64,000 nt of DNA from Flavobacterium sp. MDT1-60 (GTDB lineage: Bacteria > Bacteroidota > Bacteroidia > Flavobacteriales > Flavobacteriaceae), in the NCBI RefSeq assembly GCF_014844035.1, contig NZ_CP062159.1, positions 2,170,001-2,234,000 of the forward strand, read 5' to 3'. The first letter of the stretch is position 1. Each line of letters begins with the position of its first letter. The translations under genes were made by a program, and so were the position numbers. The notes under the pieces are model-generated. The model had not been told where the DNA came from, searched no databases, and was given only the letters and a program-made list of their open reading frames with translations. Positions 8,345-18,234 of this stretch are shown in pieces.

Positions 8345-9061
8345 ATGAAATTAGATATACTAGCCTTTGGCGCACACCCAGACGATGTAGAATTGGGTTG
8401 TGCCGGAACAATTTTAAAAGAAGTATCTCTGGGTAAAAAAGTGGGGATCGTAGATTTAACCCGAGGAGAATTAGGGACACGCGGAACAGCTCAGACCAGA
8501 GATGAAGAAGCGAAAGCTGCAGCAAAAATATTAGGTGTTTTGGTTCGTGAAAATTTAGGTTTACGTGACGGTTTTTTTGTAAACGATGAAAAACATCAGT
8601 TAGAGGTTATTAAAATGATTCGAAAATATAAACCGGAGATTGTATTATGTAACGCTATTGATGACCGTCATATTGACCACGGAAAAGGAAGTAAGCTGGT
8701 TTCTGATGCTTGTTTTTTATCCGGATTGATGAAAATAGAGACTTCAATTGATGGTGAAAAACTAGAAGCCTGGAGACCGAAAGTGGTTTATCATTATATT
8801 CAGTGGAAAAACATCGAACCAGATTTCGTTGTAGATATTACGGGCTTTGAGGACAAAAAGGTAGAAGCAATTGCGGCTTATAAAACACAATTTTATGATC
8901 CAGATTCAAAAGAGCCTGCCACACCAATTACAAGTAAAAACTTTTTTGAAAGCTTAAATTACCGTGCAAAGGACTTAGGAAGACTTGTAGGGAAGGATTT
9001 TGCCGAAGGTTTTACTGTTGAAAGATGTTTGGCAGTCAATAGCTTAGATGATTTGATTTAA
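8345..9061 (+). CDS. bshB1: Bacillithiol biosynthesis deacetylase BshB1
   Basis: A 238-residue zinc-dependent LmbE/PIG-L family deacetylase that removes the acetyl group from N-acetylglucosaminyl-malate in bacillithiol synthesis. The metal-binding motif AHPDDVE (residues 10-16) and the second motif DDRHIDHGKGSKL (about 105-117, family form DxxxDH) are present. The segment RGELGTRGTAQTRDEEA and the C-terminal YKTQFYDPDSKEPATPIT match BshB1 rather than general PIG-L proteins. It starts 107 bp after menF and across a strong inverted repeat, so read-through is possible but not needed. tRNA-His follows. Confidence 0.92.
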   Translation: MKLDILAFGAHPDDVELGCAGTILKEVSLGKKVGIVDLTRGELGTRGTAQTRDEEAKAAAKILGVLVRENLGLRDGFFVNDEKHQLEVIKMIRKYKPEIVLCNAIDDRHIDHGKGSKLVSDACFLSGLMKIETSIDGEKLEAWRPKVVYHYIQWKNIEPDFVVDITGFEDKKVEAIAAYKTQFYDPDSKEPATPITSKNFFESLNYRAKDLGRLVGKDFAEGFTVERCLAVNSLDDLI

Positions 9062-9088
9062 AAAGATGAATATTTTTTCATTTTTTTA

Positions 9089-9119
9089 TTTGCGGAAGTA
9101 AACATTAGTTGTATATTTG
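9089..9119 (+). promoter_or_regulatory. Promoter of tRNA-His
   Basis: A textbook Bacteroidota promoter: TTTG (9089-9092), 19 bases, then TATATTTG (9112-9119). Transcription would start near 9124, about 13 bases before the tRNA. Confidence 0.8.
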
Positions 9120-9136
9120 CAACCGCTAAGCAAAAT

Positions 9137-9211
9137 GGTGGTTGTAGCTCAGCTGGTTAGAGTAGCGGTTTGTGGTGCCGCGGGTCGCCGGTTCGAACCC
9201 GGTCAGCCACC
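9137..9211 (+). tRNA. tRNA-His (GTG)
   Basis: The cloverleaf is complete. The acceptor arms GTGGTTG (9138-9144) and CAGCCAC (9204-9210) pair with one G-U. The anticodon stem GCGGT/GCCGC encloses TTGTGGT, giving anticodon GTG. The T-arm GCCGGTTCGAACCCGG is canonical. The extra G at 9137 opposite C at 9211 is the histidine identity G-1:C73 pair. The CCA end is not encoded. Confidence 0.97.
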
Positions 9212-9220
9212 CAGAAATTT

Positions 9221-9250
9221 AAAGCCTTGAAGAAATTCAAGGCTTTTTTT
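9221..9250 (+). terminator. Terminator of tRNA-His
   Basis: AAAGCCTTGAA and TTCAAGGCTTT form a perfect 11-bp stem with a GAAA tetraloop, followed by a T-run. It lies ten bases after the tRNA. Confidence 0.92.
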
Positions 9251-9394
9251 GTTTTTGATTACAAAAACAAATTCCAATATTTTAAATTCCAAATTTTTAA
9301 AACTACTTTTAAATAAATCTTTATTTCAAAAGCGTGAACGAGGAAAGTTGGAATTTGGAATTTATTTATTGGAATTTACTTTTTTTGATTTATC

Positions 9395-9425
9395 AAAAAA
9401 AAAGCATGACGGTTAAGTCATGCTT
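9395..9425 (-). terminator. Terminator of the zinc metallopeptidase gene
   Basis: AAGCATGAC (9402-9410) pairs with GTCATGCTT (9417-9425) around a 6-nt loop. The A-run at 9395-9403 gives the U-tract on the minus strand. Confidence 0.85.
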
Positions 9426-9454
9426 ACATTTGGTTATTATATTTGGTTTGTGAA

Positions 9455-10303
9455 TTATCGAATTTCTTCAAATGTAGTTCCTTGTTTAATATCACCGGTT
9501 TTGAAACCTTTTTTAAACCAGTACATTCTTTGTTCTGATGTTCCGTGCGTAAACGAATCCGGAACAACCTGATCGCTCATTTTACTCTGAATCGCGTCAT
9601 CACCAACAGCATTCGCAGCGCTTAAAGCTTCGTCAATATCGTCGGTATCTAAATTTTCTTTATTATAATGCGTCCATACTCCGGCATAAAAGTCAGCTTG
9701 CAATTCTAGTGCTACTGAAAGCTTATTCGCTTCGGCTTCACTTTTCCCTTCCTGAGCTTCTCTCATCTTTGCTGAGGTTCCAAGTAATGTCTGTACGTGA
9801 TGCCCAATTTCATGCGCGATAACGTACGCAATAGCAAAGTCGCCACCCTTGGCGCCAAATTTAGTTTTTAACTCTTCAAAGAAGCCTAAATCCATATATA
9901 CCTTTTGATCACCCGGACAATAAAAAGGTCCTGATGCAGATGATGCACCACCACAAGCCGTTTGTACAGAACCTCTAAAAAGTACCAGTTTTGGGTTTTT
10001 ATACGTCATACCGTGTTCTTTAAATATTTTGCTCCAGATATCTTCGTTGTCTGCCAGGATTACTCTAACAAAATTCCCCATTTCTTCATCTTCCTTGCTT
10101 AATGGGGCTACAGCTTCAGTTTGTTGCTGACCACCCTGCATTTGCTCTAATGCAGATCCTACAGTTTGGCCGGTTTCACCTCCAAAAACATTCAGCAGTA
10201 AAATGATTATACCAATAACTCCACCTCCAAGGGCAACTTTTCCTCCAGAAACACCTCTTCGGTCTTCAACATTATCACTTTGTCTTCTGCCTAACCATTT
10301 CAT
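9455..10303 (-). CDS. YpfJ-family neutral zinc metallopeptidase
   Basis: A 282-residue membrane-anchored putative metallopeptidase (Zn_peptidase/YpfJ family). It begins with the family hallmark MKWLGRRQSDNVEDRRG, followed by a glycine-rich stretch and one membrane segment (about 23-40, VALGGGVIGIIILLLNVFGG). A low-complexity Gln stretch leads to the catalytic domain, which holds ACGGASSASGPFYCPGDQKVY and the zinc motif AHEIGHHVQ, with the downstream third-ligand region ELQADFYAGVW. All catalytic residues are present. The domain probably faces the periplasm. It is a single-gene unit with its own terminator. Its substrate is unknown in the family. Confidence 0.9.
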   Translation of the reverse strand: MKWLGRRQSDNVEDRRGVSGGKVALGGGVIGIIILLLNVFGGETGQTVGSALEQMQGGQQQTEAVAPLSKEDEEMGNFVRVILADNEDIWSKIFKEHGMTYKNPKLVLFRGSVQTACGGASSASGPFYCPGDQKVYMDLGFFEELKTKFGAKGGDFAIAYVIAHEIGHHVQTLLGTSAKMREAQEGKSEAEANKLSVALELQADFYAGVWTHYNKENLDTDDIDEALSAANAVGDDAIQSKMSDQVVPDSFTHGTSEQRMYWFKKGFKTGDIKQGTTFEEIR

Positions 10304-10394
10304 ATCTTTCTATTTAAGCTTTTTAAGTTTTCTTTCATACGAATTTATGTTTTTTTTGGGAATTACACATTAACAGAAACAATTTAGTTTCAAA

Positions 10395-13300
10395 TTATTT
10401 TAGCCATTTTCGCATCGCTTCTTCAACGGTTCCTCTTATGATAGGTTTTGAGATATAATCGTTCATTCCGGCTGATAAACATTTGTTTCGTTCTTCTTTT
10501 TCAGCTCCGGCAGTGACAGCGATTATTGGAATGTGTTGACCAATTTCAGTAATTCTGATTGCTTTTGTCGCTTCATAACCATTCATGATTGGCATCTGAA
10601 TGTCCATAAAAACAAGATCTGGATTTATATTTTCGATTTGTTTGACGGCTTCATAACCGTTTTCGCATTCGAAAATAATAGAATTCATATTTAAGTTCTT
10701 TACAATCGTTTTTAACAGGAGCATATTTACTTTGTTATCTTCAACAATCAAAATGCTTATTTTTTTCTGATTTGAATTGTAACTTAAAGCATATTCCGGA
10801 TTTCTGTTTTTTGAAATTTGCTTGAATTTTTCATTGATACTTTTATGGCTAGTTTTCAAATTCAGGTCAAAATAAAAATTACTGCCTTCGTTTATTTTAC
10901 TCTTAAGTTGTAAACGACTTTCCATTAAAGCTAATAATTGATTCGAAATGGTTAACCCTAAACCAGTTCCACCAAACTTTCTCGTTGTTGAACTATCTTC
11001 CTGTGAGAAAGCCTTGAATATTTTTTTCTGATTTTTTTCCAATATTCCAATTCCGGTATCAGTTACAGAGAAACGAATGATATAATTTTCATCTGATTTT
11101 TTATCCAGAACGGTCACATTAAGTTTGATTGAACCTTCATTTGTAAACTTAATTGCATTGGATAAAAGGTTAATCAAAATTTGTTTGAGACGAACAATAT
11201 CTGTCCAGATGTATTTTGGTACAGATGGATCAAGATTTAATTCAAGTTCAAGATTTTTTTGATTGGATTCGTAAATAATCAGATCAAATATTTGTCCGAG
11301 TATTTTCTGAACATCATATAAATCAATAAAAAGCTCCAGTTTTCCCGCTTCAATCTTAGAAAAATCAAGAATGTCATTGATGATTTCAAGTAAGGAATGA
11401 GCCGATTGATTGATGGTTGTCATATACTTTTCCTGAATTTCTTCAAGATTAGTTTTCATTAATAAATGAGTGAATCCGATTATTCCATTTAAAGGCGTTC
11501 TAATTTCGTGCGACATGTTGGCCAGAAAATCAGATTTAGATTTATTGGCTGCCTCTGCCAGTTCTTTGGCTTTTATGGCGTCTTCGCTTTCTTTAATTTT
11601 AGCTATATTTCTGTTTCGGTCCAAAGCCGAGGAAATATTATTGGCCAGCGTCTGAAAAATATAAATTTCATCGTCAGTCCATTTTCTTTCTTTAGTACAA
11701 TCATCAAATCCGATAAAACCTGAAAAAATATTGTTGGTAAACAGCGGTAAAATTAATATCGATTTAATATTATTGTTAACTAACAGTTTTTTAAAAAAAG
11801 TATCTTCGAGATCGCTGGTTCGCGTGTTTAAAACTTTTCTATTTTGAGAATGGGAAATAATTTCCTTTAAATTTTCTTCAGAAAAAACTTGCAATGTGGT
11901 TATTTGATGCTCAATTCCTTCTCTTGACCATTTGTATTGCTGACTAATAGTATTGGTTTCCAGATCTTTTTCATAATAAAAAATATGATCTACTTTTGAA
12001 GCTTTTCCTATAATGTCATAGGTTTCCTGAAACATCTTTTGCAAACTTTTACTCAATAGAAACTTTTCTGTACAAAGGGCTAATGCCGAAAGCAGTTCAC
12101 TTTTATGTTCCAGTTTTTTCTCCGCTTTAAGTCGCATCTGAGAAGAAATAGCTAACGAAATAACATCAGAAATAGTTCTTGCATAGTTGATGTCTTCATT
12201 GTCCCAATCTCTTTTTTCTCCGGTACTTTCAAAACAAACAACACCGGCTAATTGTCCATTTGAAAAAATAGGAACATCAAGCATTGATTTTATTTTGTTT
12301 TTTGTAAAGTAAATTTCCTGAAATTCAGAAGTTTCTAATTTATCAAAAACATCAGGAGCATTTATGATGGCTTTGTTTTTTAAGGTTTCAAAATAAATAG
12401 GATACGATTCCTTGTCCAGAATGTTTTTATCACTTAAGTTTTGATCATCACTACTGAATAAATTTTTACAAATAATTACATCGTCTGTAAACTTCCAGAA
12501 ACTTACCCTGTTTGCTTTTGAAACTGTTGCAGCTTCTTTTATAATAGAATCAATTACCGTTTGCAGATTATGATATTCACGAAAATCTGTTGTCGATAAT
12601 TTTTTGGTCGAATTATTATAAGCTTCAATTTTTTCGAGACGTCTTTTTTTCTCATTTTCAATATTTTTCATCTCCGTTATATCTCTGGCGATACCGGCAA
12701 AACCAATAATTTCGTCCAGATCATTTTTACGTACGATTACTTTTTGTGAGATCCATATCTCGCTTCCGTCTTTCTTTATAATCGGGATTTCAATTGTAGG
12801 GTAACTGTTTCCGTTTTTTTCCAGATTTTCGTAAAAATCTACTGCATTTTTAATATAATCTTCGTGAATGAAATTAGAATAATGCTGTAGAATGATTTCA
12901 TTTTCAGCATATCCTAAAATCGAAAATCCAAATTCATTTATAAACGTAAAATAGCCATCAACACTTATTTCAAAAATAATATCTGTAGCGGTCTGAATAA
13001 GGTTTTTATATTGGTCCTGAACAATTATTTGTTCCGTAACATCCTGGCCAATACTGATAATTAAATTTTCTGAGAATTTTTTATCCTTCCACTGAATGTA
13101 CTTAAACTCTCCGCTTTTATTTTTTAATTTTCTGATGTATAGTTTATTATCAATGTAGTTTTTCTGATAATTTTCTTTGCTGAATTCCTGATCTTCAGTA
13201 AGTCTCCAAAATTCCATTCCCCTCACATCCTCAGGCTGATAGCCTAAAATTGAAGTAATTGTTTCACTGCAAAAAAGTAATTCCCCTTTTTCATTTGTAG

Positions 13301-14078
13301 CAATTGTCAGAGAATTTCCTTTATGAACAATTTCATTCGTGAATCTAAAATTATCGCGGTTATTTAATAAAACGGCATATTTTACCTGATTGATAATAAA
13401 AATTAAAATAGAAAAGTTAACTAGTAAAATGGACGATTTAATTGGAATTAAATTAAAAACGATAGTTATCGTTAAGTAAGTAAAGAGTATTCCAACAAAA
13501 AACCAATATACTTTTATGGGTTTTAATATGTTATAGGAAAAGAAAAATGCGATCAAAAAAGTGATAATGGGTACCACATCATTAGGGAAATAAATAATAT
13601 TTTTCCCAATATAGATCATGTAAATAAAAAAGGCTATTATGAAGTTTTGCTGAACCCGTTCTCTTAAAAACTTGACCTTATCTGTAAGAAAATAGATAAC
13701 CAAAACTATAGAGCCGATTGAAACATTTGAAATTAATAAACTGGCTGGTCTTATTTTAAAAATTTCATTGATAATTTCAATTAAAATTATAGCAATTCCA
13801 AAAAACAAAACATAAAGTTCGTACTCTTTATTGACAGTGTCATTTTCTCTTTTTTTCTCAATGAAATTTCCAATTTTAGCCTTTATTCTGAAAAACTGAT
13901 AAACCAGAATGCTTAAAAAACCCAAAAGAGATAACCCTAAAATAATAAGTTTAGGATTGTTATAAAAAATAATATCCGGATTAAAGACATACCAATTTGT
14001 GACAACTGCTTTCAGGGTACTACCAAAATGGGTAATGCCTGAAAGCAATGAATTATAAAAACTATAGTTTGCTACCAT
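10395..14078 (-). CDS. Hybrid sensor histidine kinase (7TM-PAS-PAS-GAF-GAF-HisKA-HATPase-REC)
   Basis: A 1227-residue hybrid two-component kinase. The first 240 residues contain about seven hydrophobic membrane segments. Then follow two PAS domains (about 250-345 and 355-475, the second ending VIVRKNDLDEIIGFAGIARD), two GAF domains (about 500-660 and 680-830), a HisKA domain with His857 in MSHEIRTPLNG, an HATPase domain (N-box LSNAIKF, DTGIGI, GGTGLGL), and a receiver with Asp1159 in FMDIQMPIMNG and the lysine in YISKPI. There is no DNA-binding output domain, so signal must pass on by phosphotransfer. No partner regulator is adjacent; the next gene is an unrelated membrane protein. The signal is unknown. 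Confidence 0.94.
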   Translation of the reverse strand: MVANYSFYNSLLSGITHFGSTLKAVVTNWYVFNPDIIFYNNPKLIILGLSLLGFLSILVYQFFRIKAKIGNFIEKKRENDTVNKEYELYVLFFGIAIILIEIINEIFKIRPASLLISNVSIGSIVLVIYFLTDKVKFLRERVQQNFIIAFFIYMIYIGKNIIYFPNDVVPIITFLIAFFFSYNILKPIKVYWFFVGILFTYLTITIVFNLIPIKSSILLVNFSILIFIINQVKYAVLLNNRDNFRFTNEIVHKGNSLTIATNEKGELLFCSETITSILGYQPEDVRGMEFWRLTEDQEFSKENYQKNYIDNKLYIRKLKNKSGEFKYIQWKDKKFSENLIISIGQDVTEQIIVQDQYKNLIQTATDIIFEISVDGYFTFINEFGFSILGYAENEIILQHYSNFIHEDYIKNAVDFYENLEKNGNSYPTIEIPIIKKDGSEIWISQKVIVRKNDLDEIIGFAGIARDITEMKNIENEKKRRLEKIEAYNNSTKKLSTTDFREYHNLQTVIDSIIKEAATVSKANRVSFWKFTDDVIICKNLFSSDDQNLSDKNILDKESYPIYFETLKNKAIINAPDVFDKLETSEFQEIYFTKNKIKSMLDVPIFSNGQLAGVVCFESTGEKRDWDNEDINYARTISDVISLAISSQMRLKAEKKLEHKSELLSALALCTEKFLLSKSLQKMFQETYDIIGKASKVDHIFYYEKDLETNTISQQYKWSREGIEHQITTLQVFSEENLKEIISHSQNRKVLNTRTSDLEDTFFKKLLVNNNIKSILILPLFTNNIFSGFIGFDDCTKERKWTDDEIYIFQTLANNISSALDRNRNIAKIKESEDAIKAKELAEAANKSKSDFLANMSHEIRTPLNGIIGFTHLLMKTNLEEIQEKYMTTINQSAHSLLEIINDILDFSKIEAGKLELFIDLYDVQKILGQIFDLIIYESNQKNLELELNLDPSVPKYIWTDIVRLKQILINLLSNAIKFTNEGSIKLNVTVLDKKSDENYIIRFSVTDTGIGILEKNQKKIFKAFSQEDSSTTRKFGGTGLGLTISNQLLALMESRLQLKSKINEGSNFYFDLNLKTSHKSINEKFKQISKNRNPEYALSYNSNQKKISILIVEDNKVNMLLLKTIVKNLNMNSIIFECENGYEAVKQIENINPDLVFMDIQMPIMNGYEATKAIRITEIGQHIPIIAVTAGAEKEERNKCLSAGMNDYISKPIIRGTVEEAMRKWLK

Positions 14079-14168
14079 AGTAGTTTGGGTATGTTTGGTT
14101 TAGTAAATAGCATTTTGAATTTTCTAAACAGAGTAGGTTAAGCTCTTTGTTTACTTAGAATCTTCGTT

Positions 14169-14960
14169 TTATTCTAAATCCGATTGACCTATCGCATCAA
14201 TTGGATCTTCTTCATCCATATTAAAAATTCCATAATAAGTCGCGTAATTCATTGATGTATTAAAAGCAAGTGTGAACAAGATTGGTACGCAGCATGCAAA
14301 TACACCCACTATTGCTCCAATAAGGCCAACAATGAAAAAAGCAAAAATTAATAATGGATTTTTACTTACAACAATGATACTTGATTTAATTGCATCTAAG
14401 GCTTTTAAATCTCCGAAAACAATTAACGGAATAACTAAATAAGTAAAAAAGTTGATAGATATTGAAATGACACCTCCCAGAAGTCCTAATCCAATACTCT
14501 CGAGGACATTTGAAATAGCAGTTCCTACGACTGCGATAATGAAAGTGGCTGTGAATATCTGAGCAAAATAAGGCGCTTTGTAATAAGTAAAAATAGTAGA
14601 AACATTGAATTCCTCATCTTTATCAGCGCAATCTGCCATTTTTAGAAATCCGGCACCAAAAGGAGCCAAAACACCGCTTAAAAGTGAAATTCCCAGTGTA
14701 GAAATTAATTGTTCGATATAGGATAATTTTTGATTTTCAAGATTCTCAAAAAAATCTTTACTCATACTTTCCACACCATAATAGGCAACAAGTACACTAA
14801 AAAATGCGAATAAAAAGAGGAATGAAAATACTAAAATGATAAGCCCTGAATAAAGTGCTATTTTTTTATAGTTTTCGAATGCATGGTTAAAAACAGTTGA
14901 AAAATCTAAGGAATAGCCATGATTTTTAATGTCTTCGATTTGATCAGATGTAGATTTCAT
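14169..14960 (-). CDS. Uncharacterised multi-pass inner-membrane protein
   Basis: A 263-residue protein with about six hydrophobic segments, for example LYSGLIILVFSFLFLFAFFS, FAQIFTATFIIAVVGTAIS and LLIFAFFIVGLIGAIVGVFA. The N-terminal 40 residues are cytosolic and polar (FSTVFNHAFENYKKIALYSG), and the C-terminus is acidic (NMDEEDPIDAIGQSDLE). The shape resembles the glycerophosphodiester phosphodiesterase membrane-domain/YciC-like proteins of Bacteroidota, but no catalytic motif is visible. It lies 91 bp upstream of the hybrid kinase gene, in the same direction; a common transcript is possible. Function unknown. Confidence 0.75.
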   Translation of the reverse strand: MKSTSDQIEDIKNHGYSLDFSTVFNHAFENYKKIALYSGLIILVFSFLFLFAFFSVLVAYYGVESMSKDFFENLENQKLSYIEQLISTLGISLLSGVLAPFGAGFLKMADCADKDEEFNVSTIFTYYKAPYFAQIFTATFIIAVVGTAISNVLESIGLGLLGGVISISINFFTYLVIPLIVFGDLKALDAIKSSIIVVSKNPLLIFAFFIVGLIGAIVGVFACCVPILFTLAFNTSMNYATYYGIFNMDEEDPIDAIGQSDLE

Positions 14961-15081
14961 TTTACTGGTAGAATTGCTTTATACTTTTATATTTAGGTTA
15001 AATACTAAAACGTAAATATAATATATTTAATTAATTACATATGAAAATCTACAAAATATACATAAGTTGATTTCTACCTGT

Positions 15082-16422
15082 TTACATCCAGTCTAATAAT
15101 CGTTTGATAGACGTTAATTTATCTTTATAAGGAGCATATCGCATAGGCAGATCTAACCAGTTTCCTTTTTTAACAATCGCTTTATGATGAGAGAAAATAT
15201 CAAAACTTAATTGGCCGTGATAAGCACCAATTCCGCTATGGCCGACACCTCCAAAAGGTAATCTTTTATTTGAAAAATGAACAACAGTATCATTAATGCA
15301 ACCGCCTCCAAAAGAGTAATTTTCAATTAGCTTTTTAGCAAAAGAATGATTTTCGCTAAAAATATAAAAAGCAAGAGGTTTTTCATATTTACTTATGACG
15401 TTCTGAATTTCTGTTTCTGTTTCATAAGTAAGAATAGGTAAAATTGGACCAAAAATCTCTTCTTTCATTACAGGACTATCAAGAGATGGTTCTTCAATTA
15501 ATGTGGGTGAAATGAATAGTTTGTTAGCATCCGTTTCTCCTCCAAAAATCACTTTTTCACGTTCGATCATGCTGTCTAGCCGAAGAAAGTTTTTAGTGTT
15601 GATGATACGGGCAAAATCAGGAGATTTTTCCATTTTTTTACCATAAGCTTTTATAATTTCTTCGATCAAAAAAGTAATAAAATTGACTTTCATGTTTTTT
15701 TGGATCAGAATATAATCGGGAGCGATACAAGTTTGTCCGGCATTGATGAATTTTCCCCAGACAATTCGTTTTGCGGCCAATTTTAAATTAGCCGTTTCGT
15801 CAATAATACATGGGTTTTTTCCTCCTAACTCAAGAGTTACCGGAGTTAGATTTTCTGCTGCTGCCCTGGCGACAATTTTACCGACAGCAACGCTTCCGGT
15901 AAAGAAAATATAATCCCAACGCTGAGCCAGTAATTTATTAGAGATTTCAACACCGCCTTCAAAAACTTCAACATGATTGATATGAAATGTCTTTTCAATA
16001 ATTTTTGAAATAATTGCTGATGTATTTGGAGTAAGTTCAGATGGTTTTAAAATGACTCTGTTTCCTGCTGCAACCGCTGCAATAAGAGGGCATAAAGCCA
16101 GTTGAAAAGGATAATTCCAAGGAGCAATTACCAAAACTTTTCCATAAGGTTCTTTGTAAATATAATCGATGGAAGGGAAGTTGAGAATCGATGGAAAAAC
16201 ACGTTTGCGTCTTGCCCATTTATGAATGTTTTTGATGGTGTCTTTCAGATCAGAAATAACGTAATTTGTTTCTGTTAGAACGGCTTCGAATTCCGGCTTT
16301 TTAAAATCATCGTATAAAGCTTTTACAATTAAATCTTCGCTTTTTTGTATATTATACAATAACTTTTTGAGCGTTTCTTTTCTATATCCGATGTCGTTTT
16401 TATAGTCCATTTTTCTGATCAA
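15082..16422 (-). CDS. Aldehyde dehydrogenase (class 3-like)
   Basis: NAD(P)+-dependent oxidation of aldehydes to acids. At 446 residues it has the short length of the class 3 / coniferyl-aldehyde type. Visible motifs are APWNYPFQL, the nucleotide-binding FTGSVAVGKIVARAAAE, the general-base region LELGGKNPCIID, the catalytic cysteine in AGQTCIAPDYILI, EEIFGPILP, and the C-terminal PFGGVGHSGIGAYHGQLSFD. The start at 16422 (MIRKMDYKND) is followed by a second possible ATG 12 bases later. It is not clearly in an operon; the gap to the next gene upstream is 63 bp. The physiological aldehyde, perhaps fatty aldehyde or a lipid-peroxidation product, is not evident. Confidence 0.92.
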   Translation of the reverse strand: MIRKMDYKNDIGYRKETLKKLLYNIQKSEDLIVKALYDDFKKPEFEAVLTETNYVISDLKDTIKNIHKWARRKRVFPSILNFPSIDYIYKEPYGKVLVIAPWNYPFQLALCPLIAAVAAGNRVILKPSELTPNTSAIISKIIEKTFHINHVEVFEGGVEISNKLLAQRWDYIFFTGSVAVGKIVARAAAENLTPVTLELGGKNPCIIDETANLKLAAKRIVWGKFINAGQTCIAPDYILIQKNMKVNFITFLIEEIIKAYGKKMEKSPDFARIINTKNFLRLDSMIEREKVIFGGETDANKLFISPTLIEEPSLDSPVMKEEIFGPILPILTYETETEIQNVISKYEKPLAFYIFSENHSFAKKLIENYSFGGGCINDTVVHFSNKRLPFGGVGHSGIGAYHGQLSFDIFSHHKAIVKKGNWLDLPMRYAPYKDKLTSIKRLLDWM

Positions 16423-16485
16423 CTTGTTTTTTCTCTATGCAAGTTAATTGATAAAAATTAAAAAAATAACAAATAAATCATAAAA

Positions 16486-17175
16486 TCATAGGGCATTCCA
16501 AATGGTTTCATCAGGTGTTGGTGCGACTATCGTAATATTTTCTTTAGAAACAGGATGAACAAAAACCAGTTTTCTGGCGTGAAGATGGATTCCTCCGTCA
16601 GGATTGCTTCGGTCAAAACCATATTTTAAATCTCCTTTAATCGGAGAACCAATAGCAGACAATTGCGCACGAATTTGATGATGACGACCCGTATGAAGAT
16701 TAATTTCTAAAGCAACATAATTCTGAAGTTCTTTAAAAACAGTATAATCTAAACTGGCAATTTTACTATCCGGAACTTCTTTTAAATGTGCTTTTGAAGT
16801 GTTATTTTTTTCATTTCTTTTTAAAAAATGAACCAATTTGGCAGTTGTTTCCTGAGGTTTATTCTTCACAACTGCCCAATAGGTTTTTTGTGTTTCACGA
16901 TTACTGAACATTTCGTTCATTCGTGTTAAAGCTTTGCTTGTTCTGGCAAAAACAACAATTCCGGTTGTAGGTCTGTCTAAACGATGAATCACTCCCAGAA
17001 ACACGTCGCCAGGTTTATTGTATTTGTCTTTAATGTATTCTTTTACAACATCAGATAAAGGTTTATCACCTGTTTTATCGCCCTGTACAATATCGCCCAC
17101 ACGCTTGTTTACCACAATGATGTGGTTGTCTTCGTGCAGGATTTGGAGATTGTTTTTGTCGGAGAGAATTTTCAT
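16486..17175 (-). CDS. RluA-family RNA pseudouridine synthase
   Basis: A 229-residue pseudouridine synthase modifying rRNA or tRNA. The catalytic Asp67 lies in the family motif HRLDRPTTGIVVFARTSKA. Other conserved blocks are LHTGRHHQIRAQL and PIKGDLKYGF, followed by HLHARKLVFVHP. There is no N-terminal S4 domain, so it is the short type. It is 179 bp downstream of panB in the same direction, with repeats between. The exact target uridine cannot be told from sequence. Confidence 0.92.
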   Translation of the reverse strand: MKILSDKNNLQILHEDNHIIVVNKRVGDIVQGDKTGDKPLSDVVKEYIKDKYNKPGDVFLGVIHRLDRPTTGIVVFARTSKALTRMNEMFSNRETQKTYWAVVKNKPQETTAKLVHFLKRNEKNNTSKAHLKEVPDSKIASLDYTVFKELQNYVALEINLHTGRHHQIRAQLSAIGSPIKGDLKYGFDRSNPDGGIHLHARKLVFVHPVSKENITIVAPTPDETIWNAL

Positions 17176-17204
17176 TTTGATGTGAAATTTAGATTGGGAA
17201 AAGT

Positions 17205-17350
17205 TTGGCTAAAGCCCCTCTATAGGGCTTAAAAAATATACCCCCAGCTAAAGCCGGAGGCAATTCATGAAACCTTTGCCTTTGTTGCTTTGGATGTATT
17301 TGCCTAAAAAAAAAAACTTAGTCCCTTAGAATCTTAGCAACTTAGAGCCT
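17205..17350. repeat. Repeat-rich spacer (GCTAAAGCC and CTTAG motifs)
   Basis: The spacer between panB and the pseudouridine synthase holds GCTAAAGCCCCTCTATAGGG and GCTAAAGCCGGAGGCAATTC, two copies of a dispersed flavobacterial motif. It also has serial CTTAGTCCCTTAGAATCTTA units close to panB. The CTTAG units belong to the same family as those at 48731-48885. Confidence 0.6.
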
Positions 17351-17354
17351 TAGA

Positions 17355-18173
17355 TTAATATTGTTCACTAGAATTCGGGAAATCACTTGACTTAACATCA
17401 GCAACATATTTACCAATTGCTGAGGTCATTTCCTGGTATAAGTTTAAGTAGCGGCGTAAGAAACGCGGGCTAAATTCATTGTTCATTCCAAGCATGTCAT
17501 GAATTACTAAAACCTGACCGTCAACGCCACCTCCCGCACCAATCCCAATAACCGGAATCGAAATACTTTTGGCTACTTTTTCAGCTAAATCAGCTGGGAT
17601 TTTTTCTAAAACTACAGCAAAACAACCTACTTTTTCAAGCATTTTTGCATCTTCAATCAATTTTTCGGCTTCTTCGTCTTCTTTGGCGCGAACGCTGTAA
17701 GTTCCGAATTTATAAATAGATTGTGGTGTTAAACCCAAGTGTCCCATTACTGGAATTCCGGCGTTTAATATTTTTTTGATCGATTCTTTAATTTCTTTTC
17801 CACCTTCGAGCTTTACTGCATGTCCGCCGCTTTCTTTCATGATTCTGATCGCAGATCGTAAAGCTTCTTTTGGATCAGACTGGTAGCTTCCGAAAGGCAA
17901 ATCAACTACAACCAAAGCTCTTTCAATTGCACGAACTACAGATGAAGCATGATAGATCATTTGGTCTAAAGTAATTGGCAAAGTCGTTTCATGTCCCGCC
18001 ATAACATTTGATGCCGAATCACCTACTAAAATCACATCGATTCCTGCAGTATCAACAATTTTTGCCATCGTAAAATCGTAAGCAGTAAGCATAGAGATTT
18101 TTTCTCCGTTACTTTTCATTTCGATTAGCGATTTTGTAGTTATTCTTTTATAATCTTTTTTAGCTACTGACAT
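17355..18173 (-). CDS. panB: 3-methyl-2-oxobutanoate hydroxymethyltransferase
   Basis: PanB transfers a hydroxymethyl group from methylene-tetrahydrofolate to alpha-ketoisovalerate, making ketopantoate for pantothenate and CoA. The 272 residues have the usual family length. Signatures include [26 protein letters not shown] split over the metal site, [33 protein letters not shown] and [20 protein letters not shown]. The other pantothenate genes are not in the window. The C-terminus ends in a polar tail ([12 protein letters not shown]). The call is secure. Confidence 0.96.
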   Translation of the reverse strand: MSVAKKDYKRITTKSLIEMKSNGEKISMLTAYDFTMAKIVDTAGIDVILVGDSASNVMAGHETTLPITLDQMIYHASSVVRAIERALVVVDLPFGSYQSDPKEALRSAIRIMKESGGHAVKLEGGKEIKESIKKILNAGIPVMGHLGLTPQSIYKFGTYSVRAKEDEEAEKLIEDAKMLEKVGCFAVVLEKIPADLAEKVAKSISIPVIGIGAGGGVDGQVLVIHDMLGMNNEFSPRFLRRYLNLYQEMTSAIGKYVADVKSSDFPNSSEQY

Positions 18174-18234
18174 TTTGTTTTTTGTTTATTTTTTTTTGAT
18201 AATGTAAAAGTATTGAATAATTGTAACTTGAGAA

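Noticed and set aside
8082..8525. 147-codon minus-strand frame
   Set aside because: It overlaps the end of menF, an inverted repeat and the start of bshB1; both flanking genes are firmly identified.
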